NCBI GenBank assembly: GCA_009776625.1
Contig: WRNL01000041.1
Coordinates: 1-12,292 of the forward strand
Origin: Methanomassiliicoccaceae archaeon
GTDB taxonomy: Archaea; Thermoplasmatota; Thermoplasmata; Methanomassiliicoccales; Methanomethylophilaceae
Direction of reading: 5' to 3'
DNA length: 12,292 nucleotides
The notes below the pieces were generated by a model. It searched no databases, was not told the origin of the DNA, and saw only the letters and a program-made list of their open reading frames with translations. Positions 6,583 to 12,292 of this stretch are shown here, one piece after another (the stretch's first letter is position 1; each line of letters begins with the position of its first letter). A program made the position numbers and the translations under genes.

Positions 6583-8204
6583 TACAGCATCCTCCCGGCG
6601 GGTATGCTGAACGCATAGTTCGCAGCCTCTGTCGCGAGCTGGGGATCCCTGTTCCTGAACGCCTCTTTCAGGCGCAGACGGACTCCCTCCTCGATATCGG
6701 ATTGTCTGGGTAGGTGGAGGAGACGGAGGTATTGAGCCTGGAACCTCATTGTTTTCCCACGCATCTTCACGCCGTATGCCTCGACCACCGACTCTGTCTG
6801 TTTCGACATGAGAAGCCCTCCAAGGACCTCCAGATCCCATGCCTCTGAGGTGAGCCAGTACATATTGTGGTGGGGGTAGTAGCTCCCTGCCTCGTATATC
6901 GGATTCGAGCGGGGCGACATGTCCGCCAGTAGCAGCTTGTGAGCCCCCGCCAAACCGGGCTTTATCTTATCGATGGTCCTATACCATCTGCACCCGCTTT
7001 TTTTGGCGATGTGCCTCCTCTCTAGAGAGCCGCGGTTAGATTCAAAGTACGAACATAGCATGGGGTAGTCGGATAGATCCACTAATGTGCCGTCCGGGTT
7101 CCATGGGTTAACCAGCCAATGGTTGGGGCTGGCGGGGGGCCTGCTCCCAACTATGTCCCTGCTGCACAGAAGGGGGAGCATCCTCTCCGGCTCCACAATG
7201 CCGGGGGCGGCGGATACGAAGACGCTGTCGCTCCCCGTGGCAATTCCAATCCCTATCTCTACCCCGCTGTCCTCGATGGTAGGGAACTCCTCTGACGAGT
7301 ATTTTATGAAATCCAGCACCTTTTGGTCTGCCAGAGACCATGGCTTCGTCCCTTGCTCGAGGTCGTGTATCACGTTCACGTCGAAAGCTCCGCCGTCTTG
7401 TCCTGTTTCCCTTTCTTGTATGCAACGCAGGAGTTCCGCCGCGTCGTCCTCCGAGAACATCTCCCTGCAGTCAGCGAATACGGTGCCGCTTTTGTCACCG
7501 TCTATGAGGATGATGGCTGGGTAGGCGCTCACTTTCCTGTCGAACGCATCCACTCCGTGCATCCTCACTATCGTGTCCATGTGGTGGCGGTCGGATATGT
7601 ACCCTCGCAGCTTGCGGCCGTACGAGTTCTGCATCCACCTGTCGGCGCAAATGTAGCATAGCTTCCCGTCGGCTCTCATGGACTTCAACCCCCTCTCTAT
7701 GAACCCTATGAACAGGTCGGTTCCAGGAGTCATCGTCTCGCAGGCCCTTATGTACATCTCGCGTTTGTCTATGGGGATGTCTGACGACCTGATGTAGGGC
7801 GGGTTGCCTATCACGACGTCGTAGCCGCCGATCTCCTGGAGCAGAAAATCGTCGTGCCTCACCCAGTTCTCAACGGTGTCCTTTGTCTCCCTTTCACCCC
7901 ATCCGAGGCTCCTTAGGATAGAGGATATCCTATCCCTGCTTTTCGAAACGTTGATCCTGTCGATGTCGAAGGCCGTTATCGAATCATACAGCGCGTCGTC
8001 TGGAATCCCGTAGCGGGAGGCGGATGAGCACAGCCTCCGCACGATCTCCACCAGGAACCCGCCGTCGCCGGAAGAAGGCTCCAGGACCCTCTTTTTTGAG
8101 AGATCCACAGATGGGAGGTAGCCGCACATGTCCAGCATCATGTCCGCCACCCACGGTTTAGTGAATACTTCTCCATTGTTGTTGGCCATTTGATCCGCAT
8201 CCAT
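6579..8204 (-). CDS. Type II DNA adenine-N6 methyltransferase, PaeR7I/XhoI-type partner
   Basis: This 541-residue methylase would protect host DNA from the adjacent endonuclease by methylating adenine, probably in CTCGAG. The S-adenosylmethionine site is VLEPSSGDGGFL (40-51, motif I) and the catalytic motif IV is NPPY (134-137), typical of N6-adenine enzymes. The N-terminal GEVFTKPWVADMMLDM is shared by methylases of this kind, and the long C-terminal half is the likely target-recognition region. The length is close to M.PaeR7I (about 530). The ATG at 8204 was chosen because an AT-rich box lies about 20 bases upstream, consistent with a leaderless message; an in-frame ATG at 8189 is the alternative. 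The stop overlaps the endonuclease start by four bases, so methylase is made first. No separate controller gene is visible. Confidence 0.92.
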   Translation of the reverse strand: MDADQMANNNGEVFTKPWVADMMLDMCGYLPSVDLSKKRVLEPSSGDGGFLVEIVRRLCSSASRYGIPDDALYDSITAFDIDRINVSKSRDRISSILRSLGWGERETKDTVENWVRHDDFLLQEIGGYDVVIGNPPYIRSSDIPIDKREMYIRACETMTPGTDLFIGFIERGLKSMRADGKLCYICADRWMQNSYGRKLRGYISDRHHMDTIVRMHGVDAFDRKVSAYPAIILIDGDKSGTVFADCREMFSEDDAAELLRCIQERETGQDGGAFDVNVIHDLEQGTKPWSLADQKVLDFIKYSSEEFPTIEDSGVEIGIGIATGSDSVFVSAAPGIVEPERMLPLLCSRDIVGSRPPASPNHWLVNPWNPDGTLVDLSDYPMLCSYFESNRGSLERRHIAKKSGCRWYRTIDKIKPGLAGAHKLLLADMSPRSNPIYEAGSYYPHHNMYWLTSEAWDLEVLGGLLMSKQTESVVEAYGVKMRGKTMRFQAQYLRLLHLPRQSDIEEGVRLRLKEAFRNRDPQLATEAANYAFSIPAGRMLY

Positions 8205-8222
8205 GCGATAGGGCTGAAACTG

Positions 8223-8230
8223 TTAATACT
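8223..8230 (-). promoter_or_regulatory. Possible TATA box for the restriction-modification operon, perhaps bidirectional
   Basis: On the - strand AGTATTAA lies about 20 bases before the methylase ATG at 8204, a spacing typical of leaderless archaeal messages. The same AT-rich patch faces the divergent gene that may begin at 8282, so it may serve both directions. Confidence 0.4.
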
Positions 8231-8345
8231 TGTTGACGCACGTTTCCTTATGCCGGCACCCCATCCCCGACATGACCCGCGATGGATGCACCCGATTATG
8301 CGGAAACGATAAAAGAGTGGATTACATGGATCATCGCGAACGGCT

Positions 8346-8879
8346 TTGAAACGCAACGGGCTTTTAGACAGGCGAAGAGGGGGGACGGCTCCCACGGCCC
8401 CGACGGATGGGTCGCAGGGAGAGGACGTCTTCGAGTGCCTCAGGGGCCTGGCGCTGGGAACGACCCCTGAGAGGCTGGGGCTATCGCTCCCTGCCGACGA
8501 GGCTGTCGTCTATGGCGTGGTTATGGACTGGGCGGTGGGCAACGGGGTCGCGACGACCGTCGCCTTCTCGACTGGCGACGCTAGCCTGTACTTCAGCTCC
8601 GGCGGGGGCATAATCGGGGGCGGTGGCCATGAGGGCGTGGGCGTCGCCGCGAGGAGGCTCGTGGAAGAGGCGCAGTCATGCCTCGGCAAAGCGGCAAAGT
8701 CCGATTCGACCCCCCTCCCTGGGAAGGGCGAGGTGAGGTTCTACCTGCTCGCGAACACGGGCGTATTCCTCGGGGAAGGACGGACGGCGGACCTGGAGGG
8801 CGGGCTCTCGGAGTGGTCGGGGGTGTTCGACAGGGCGAACGGCGTCATCACCGAGATCAGGCGCACGGCTGAAGGGTGA
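8346..8879 (+). CDS. Conserved hypothetical protein; start uncertain, probable 5' frameshift
   Basis: The function is not recognised. The 177-residue frame encodes a coherent globular domain from about residue 27: DVFECLRGLALG, VYGVVMDWAVGNGVATTVAF, a glycine-rich turn GGGIIGGGGHEG, a helix VAARRLVEEAQ, then EVRFYLLANTG. It is soluble, with no signal peptide or membrane helix. The only start in frame is a TTG at 8346 with no ribosome-binding site, and the first 25 residues look like random GC-rich translation. A better start, ATG at 8282, opens another frame (MDAPDYAETIKEWITWIIANGF) that runs into a six-G tract at 8379-8384. Removing one base there would join both frames into one protein of about 198 residues. 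So this may be a frameshifted gene, a sequencing error, or two frames by chance. It stands alone between divergent and convergent neighbours. Confidence 0.65.
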   Translation: MKRNGLLDRRRGGTAPTAPTDGSQGEDVFECLRGLALGTTPERLGLSLPADEAVVYGVVMDWAVGNGVATTVAFSTGDASLYFSSGGGIIGGGGHEGVGVAARRLVEEAQSCLGKAAKSDSTPLPGKGEVRFYLLANTGVFLGEGRTADLEGGLSEWSGVFDRANGVITEIRRTAEG

Positions 8880-8891
8880 CCCGCTGGGGGC

Positions 8892-9425
8892 TCATCCCCA
8901 TCTTCTGTACAGGGTGTTAGCGATGCCGGCGCTGTCCAGGCATTTCCCCACCACGAACCCCACCATGTCGTCCACGGACGCGGGGCCGGGGTAGAACCCG
9001 GGGTTGGCGTCCATGATAACGGCGCCGCACCTGGCAAGCTTGAGCTCGTTCTCCAGCATTATGGCGCTCTTGGGCGTCTCCCTCACGACGAGGACGATCC
9101 TCCTCCCCTCCTTGATGCAGACCGCCGCCGCCCTCGATATCAGGGTGTCGGATATGCCGGAGGCGAACTTCGCCACTGACGACTCGCTGCACGGCGCCAC
9201 GAACATGCAGTCGTACCGGAATGAGCCGGAGGAGATGGGCGCGAAGAGGTCGCCGTCGTCGTAGACGCGGTCGGCCAGGGCCTCCACCTCCCCGACGGAC
9301 ATGCCGGTCTCCCGCTGGATTATCCCCTTGGCCGTTTCAGAGGCCACAAGTATCTTCTCCCCTGGGAGCTCCTGGAGCAGCCGCACCCCGTATATGCTCC
9401 CTGAAGCCCCGGTGATGGCCACCAC
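8892..9425 (-). CDS. ubiX: Flavin prenyltransferase UbiX
   Basis: UbiX attaches a dimethylallyl group to FMN to make prenyl-FMN, the cofactor of UbiD-type decarboxylases. The 177-residue protein has the family's FMN-binding start VAITGASGSIYGVRLL, the core APCSESSVAKFASGISDTL, RETPKSAIMLENELKLARCGAVIM, and the C-terminal FYPGPASVDDMVGFVVGK. In many archaea prenyl-FMN serves the UbiD-like anhydromevalonate phosphate decarboxylase of isoprenoid lipid synthesis, which is a reasonable role here but not shown. The gene begins 13 bases after the aCPSF1 stop and is probably cotranscribed. The start is uncertain: GTG at 9425 makes the first strand very short, and GAGG lies only three bases before it. 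A CTG at 9434 would give MRTVVAITG and sits close to the strong GAGGTGA overlapping the aCPSF1 stop. Confidence 0.92.
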   Translation of the reverse strand: MVAITGASGSIYGVRLLQELPGEKILVASETAKGIIQRETGMSVGEVEALADRVYDDGDLFAPISSGSFRYDCMFVAPCSESSVAKFASGISDTLISRAAAVCIKEGRRIVLVVRETPKSAIMLENELKLARCGAVIMDANPGFYPGPASVDDMVGFVVGKCLDSAGIANTLYRRWG

Positions 9426-9438
9426 GGTCCTCAGCGGA

Positions 9439-11343
9439 TCACCTCAGCCTTATGGTCTCGAGGTTCAGCGGGGCCTTGGTCTCGATGTTGAACTTCTTGT
9501 ATATCGAGGATGCGAGGTCGGTGCACTTCCTGTCCTCGCCGTGGCCGATTATTATCCTGTCCGGCTTCGGCTCCAGCGATGATATGTACTTCATCAGCTG
9601 CTTGCGGTCCGAATGCCCGGAGAACCCGTCCACAGTCACACGGTTCATGTCTATGCTGATCGTCATGGACTTGCCCTTGTAGCTCAGCGCTATGTCCTGG
9701 CGCCCCCTCTGTATCGTGCGGCCTATGCTCCCCTCCGACTGGTACCCGACGAACAGCAGCGTGTTCTTGGAGTCGTCCGCCCATTCCCTGAAGTACTCGA
9801 GGACGGGGCCGCCCGACATCATGCCGCTGGTGGCGAGGACGATGCAGGGGTCCGGCGAGTGGCATATCTCCTCCCTCATGTCGGCCGTCTCCACCCTCTT
9901 GAATATGGGGGACAGGAAGGGGTTCTCGTTCTGCTGGAATATCTGCGTCCTGAGCTGGCTGTTGAGGTACTCGGGGTATGCGGTATGGATGGCGGTCGCC
10001 TCCCAGATCATCCCGTCGAGGTAGACGTTGGCGGTGGGTATCTTGCCCGTGCGCATGAGCTCCTCTATCACGAGCATGACCTCTTGGGACCTCCCCACCG
10101 CGAACACGGGTATCAGAACCTTCCCGCCCAGCTTGGCGGCGTGCGCCAGGATGTTCCTCATCTCCTCCGAGGCGTCCACCCTGGACGGCTGCACGTCGTT
10201 GTGGCCGCCGTACGTCGACTCGATTACTAGGGACTCCAGCCTCGGGAACCTGTTGTTGGCCGGGTTGAAGAGCCATGTCTTCTCGAACTTTATGTCCCCG
10301 GAGAACGCGACGTTGTGCAGCCCGTCCCCCACGTGGAAATGGGCTATCGCCGACCCTAGGATGTGCCCGGCGTTGTGGAACGTCAGCCTCACATCCGGGG
10401 ATATGTCCGTGGTCTCGTTGTACTTTAGCGTTATCGTGTGGAGTATCTCCTTGCGGACGTGCTGCGCCTCGTAGTGCTGCTTCTTGGCCTCGCCGTACCC
10501 CAGCTTGATGTTGTCCAGCTGGAGCAGGGCCATCAGGTCCCTCGTCGGCGGGGTGCAGTAGACCGGCCCCTCGTATCCGTACTTGAAGAGCGCTGGGAGG
10601 GTGCCGCAGTGGTCGAGGTGGGCGTGGGTGAGCACCACCGCGTCGATGTTGTTGAGGGGCTGGGTCTCCGGTATCGCGAAATACGGGGTGGCGTCGCTGT
10701 TGGGGTCGAGCCCGCAGTCGATGAGGATCCTGCTCTCTCTCGTGGTGAGGAGCGTCGCGGACCTCCCCACCTGCCTGAACCCGCCCATGGTTGTCATCCT
10801 GACCCACTGCTCCCCGTCGATGGTGGGCCTGACGAGGGACCTGGCGACGGACTTGAGCAGCTTGTGCCTCTCGTCCATCTTCGCCCTGATGTAGCCCCTC
10901 ACCTCGGACACCGTCTTGGACGGTATCGGGGGGGCCCTCATGACCTTGACGTTCCATCCGGACTCCTTCTTTATCTCGGACAGGAGCTGGCCCTCCCTGC
11001 CGAGCACCTCGTTGGGGTTTATTGCCTCTATTATGGCCTCCCCTGTCTCCTCTATGAAGTTGATGTCGAACACCTCCGCCGATGCGGGTATCATGGAGAG
11101 TATCTTCTCCCTGACCTTCTCCGGGTTGCCGAGGGCCGATGGGTCCGGCCTTATGTCCACCCTCCTCTTAAGGTTCTGGGCGAGCGTCCTGGGTATGTCG
11201 TCGTTCCCTGAGAACTTGTCGTATTCCGGCGTGTAGATGATGATGACCGACCCCTCGAACTCTATCGCCGAGACGACCATGTCCTTGGGTATCAGCCTCC
11301 TTACCTCTTCTCTCAGGCTCTCGAATAATCTATCGGGGTTCAT
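9439..11343 (-). CDS. fttA: aCPSF1 / FttA: KH-domain beta-CASP ribonuclease and transcription termination factor
   Basis: This archaeal homologue of the eukaryotic cleavage and polyadenylation nuclease CPSF73 cuts nascent RNA and ends transcription (FttA), with endonuclease and 5'-3' exonuclease activity reported in the family. The 634 residues match the usual length. The first 150 or so residues are the archaeal N-terminal KH-type RNA-binding region (NPNEVLGREGQLLSEIKKES at 109-128). The metallo-beta-lactamase core follows, with the zinc motif HAHLDH (240-245), then HNAGHILGSA and FSGD. The beta-CASP insert carries ESTYG and ATSGMMSGGP, and GFSGHSD supplies a late metal-binding histidine. 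All active-site motifs look intact. It lies downstream of the proteasome beta gene, a neighbourhood also seen in other euryarchaea, and before ubiX. No strong ribosome-binding site precedes the ATG; an AT-rich box about 15-25 bases upstream may give a nearly leaderless message. Confidence 0.96.
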   Translation of the reverse strand: MNPDRLFESLREEVRRLIPKDMVVSAIEFEGSVIIIYTPEYDKFSGNDDIPRTLAQNLKRRVDIRPDPSALGNPEKVREKILSMIPASAEVFDINFIEETGEAIIEAINPNEVLGREGQLLSEIKKESGWNVKVMRAPPIPSKTVSEVRGYIRAKMDERHKLLKSVARSLVRPTIDGEQWVRMTTMGGFRQVGRSATLLTTRESRILIDCGLDPNSDATPYFAIPETQPLNNIDAVVLTHAHLDHCGTLPALFKYGYEGPVYCTPPTRDLMALLQLDNIKLGYGEAKKQHYEAQHVRKEILHTITLKYNETTDISPDVRLTFHNAGHILGSAIAHFHVGDGLHNVAFSGDIKFEKTWLFNPANNRFPRLESLVIESTYGGHNDVQPSRVDASEEMRNILAHAAKLGGKVLIPVFAVGRSQEVMLVIEELMRTGKIPTANVYLDGMIWEATAIHTAYPEYLNSQLRTQIFQQNENPFLSPIFKRVETADMREEICHSPDPCIVLATSGMMSGGPVLEYFREWADDSKNTLLFVGYQSEGSIGRTIQRGRQDIALSYKGKSMTISIDMNRVTVDGFSGHSDRKQLMKYISSLEPKPDRIIIGHGEDRKCTDLASSIYKKFNIETKAPLNLETIRLR

Positions 11344-11357
11344 GTGAAGTCCTACTG

Positions 11358-11369
11358 TTATCGATAATG
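11358..11369 (-). promoter_or_regulatory. Possible internal promoter before aCPSF1
   Basis: CATTATCGATAA on the - strand ends about 15 bases before the aCPSF1 ATG, in the 49-base gap after the psmB stop. It could allow separate transcription of aCPSF1 and ubiX. It is a weak match to a TATA box and supported only by position. Confidence 0.25.
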
Positions 11370-11392
11370 TCGGAAGGTGTTTGCGCGGGCGG

Positions 11393-12028
11393 TCAGCACG
11401 GGTATACGAACCCGAGCTCCTCGCAACGGGCCTTGATCTGGTCCTGCGGCACCTCTTCGTAGCCCTTCGGGCCGATGTACGATATCAGCATCCCGTCCCC
11501 CGACGCGCTGTCCCTCCTCCTTGCGGAGTTGAGCGCCGTGATGGCCGCGTCTATCGCCTCCTTCTTCGTCATGTCCTTCTTGAACGAGGCCTCGAGGGAG
11601 CCCATGGCGAACGTCGATCCGGACCCGATCGATATGAAGTCGTCCTCGATGAACCCGCCCGCCCCGTCGACGCTGAACACGTGGCCGCCGGTGGAGTCGT
11701 GGCCGCCGACTATCAGGCCGAGGTAGAAGCCGTTCCGCATGACGTTGCCGATGAGCGTGGCCGCCGACCTGACAGACATTGGGGACCCCCTCTTCATCGA
11801 GTATATCGACACCTCGCTCTGGATGAACCTCACCATCAGCTGCGCGTCGCCGACGACGCCGGCGATCGTCATCCCGAGGTTGTCCGAGAGCGGGTACACC
11901 TTCTGCACCTCGCTGTGCGCGATTATATGCCCCATGGTCGCCCTGCAGTCGGACGCCAGGATCACTCCTTCCTTTATCTTCATCCCGATGGTCGTCGTTC
12001 CCGTCTTAAGAATGTCCTCGTTGCTCAT
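11393..12028 (-). CDS. psmB: 20S proteasome beta subunit
   Basis: This is the catalytic subunit of the archaeal 20S proteasome, which degrades unfolded proteins inside a barrel made with alpha subunits. From the ATG at 12028 the precursor has 211 residues, the same size as the Thermoplasma protein. A ten-residue propeptide (MSNEDILKTG) is removed to expose the active Thr11, mature Thr1, in TTTIGMK. The mature catalytic Asp17 (ASDCRAT) and Lys33 (SEVQK) are both present, as is GSGSTFAMG near mature Ser129. The frame is open upstream to 12160, but that stretch contains the TATA box and is not family sequence. Weak GGGAAG precedes the start. It is the first gene of the likely psmB-aCPSF1-ubiX unit. 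No alpha subunit gene is in the window. Confidence 0.96.
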   Translation of the reverse strand: MSNEDILKTGTTTIGMKIKEGVILASDCRATMGHIIAHSEVQKVYPLSDNLGMTIAGVVGDAQLMVRFIQSEVSIYSMKRGSPMSVRSAATLIGNVMRNGFYLGLIVGGHDSTGGHVFSVDGAGGFIEDDFISIGSGSTFAMGSLEASFKKDMTKKEAIDAAITALNSARRRDSASGDGMLISYIGPKGYEEVPQDQIKARCEELGFVYPC

Positions 12029-12110
12029 CTTCTTCCCTTCATGTAATAAAATGCAACAAAATGCATCTGTAAGCATAACAGAGATGCTAATCCCCCTATT
12101 ACCCGCTGTC

Positions 12111-12118
12111 TTATATAC
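12111..12118 (-). promoter_or_regulatory. TATA box for psmB
   Basis: On the - strand GTATATAA, preceded by an A-rich run, is one of the best TATA boxes in the window. It lies about 83 bases before the psmB ATG, so transcription should begin near 12088 with a leader of about 60 bases. A second AT-rich box, ATTTTATTA at 12044-12052, could drive a nearly leaderless message. Confidence 0.55.
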
Positions 12119-12190
12119 TTTTTTGACCCACAGCGCACAACGCCGTTTCCCCTGGGGCATCGGAGGGGGCGGGCGGGGGAACGCTCCTCC

Positions 12191-12199
12191 TTTATATAA
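12191..12199 (+). promoter_or_regulatory. TATA box at the right edge, direction uncertain
   Basis: TTTATATAA stands out in otherwise very GC-rich DNA. Read rightward, transcription would start near 12224 into hairpin-forming sequence that leaves the window. Read leftward it would start near 12167 and run toward psmB. No gene is recognisable on either side within the window. Confidence 0.4.
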
Positions 12200-12292
12200 C
12201 TACGCGTCGCCCCGCCGGCACGCCCGGCGCGGCCCTCGGAAAGGCGGGGCGGGGCGGCTTCCGAGCCTGTTTCCCCCTCTTTCGGCGGGGGG

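Noticed and set aside
6583..6840. Upstream extension of the restriction endonuclease
   Set aside because: It reads the methylase gene out of frame, whereas the TTG at 6582 has a strong ribosome-binding site and gives the family length.
9431..10957. Long reading frame overlapping aCPSF1 in another frame
   Set aside because: It is low-complexity, rich in R, G and Q, and lies over the clear aCPSF1 frame on the same strand.
12029..12160. Upstream extension of psmB
   Set aside because: It contains the TATA box and would put about 44 unrelated residues before a normal-length propeptide.

Overview
This looks like chromosomal DNA of a GC-rich archaeon. It carries an archaeal-type leucyl-tRNA synthetase, a 20S proteasome beta subunit, the KH/beta-CASP nuclease aCPSF1 (FttA), a two-subunit indolepyruvate:ferredoxin oxidoreductase and an FtsZ-type GTPase beside a ribbon-helix-helix regulator, and several genes have TATA boxes. 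This set points to a euryarchaeal anaerobe. A methanogen of the Thermoplasmatota (Methanomassiliicoccales-like) is my best guess; it rests on overall flavour and on the absence of TAG stops in 11 genes, not on a diagnostic gene.

Layout, left to right. (1) Positions 1-1218, + strand: the 3' part of iorA and all of iorB, translationally coupled by an ATGA overlap. (2) Positions 1219-1490: five tandem copies of a G-run/C-run hairpin followed by six T's, sitting between the convergent iorB and ftsZ genes. The last copy supplies the end of the ftsZ reading frame. (3) Positions 1436-2638, - strand: an RHH regulator with two RHH-like halves, followed by an FtsZ-like GTPase that lacks the usual C-terminal domain. 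This order recalls the cdrS-ftsZ2 arrangement of haloarchaea. (4) Positions 2639-2944: a divergent, structured intergenic region with promoters for the regulator and for leuS. (5) Positions 2945-5818, + strand: leuS. (6) Positions 5863-8204, - strand: a type II restriction-modification pair of the XhoI/PaeR7I kind, adenine methylase first, coupled through TTGA. Its composition is less GC-rich than its neighbours, which suggests acquisition. (7) Positions 8282-8879, + strand: a gene of unknown function, probably with a frameshift near its 5' end. (8) Positions 8892-12028, - strand: psmB, aCPSF1 and ubiX in one direction, a plausible operon joining proteolysis, transcription termination/RNA processing and prenyl-FMN synthesis. 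(9) Positions 12029-12292: the psmB promoter region and a very GC-rich, hairpin-rich edge with another TATA box.

No tRNA or rRNA gene, transposase or CRISPR array was recognised. The most unusual part is 1219-2710: a tandem double-RHH regulator, an FtsZ-like protein without its C-terminal domain, and a five-copy terminator-like repeat array that runs into the ftsZ coding end.
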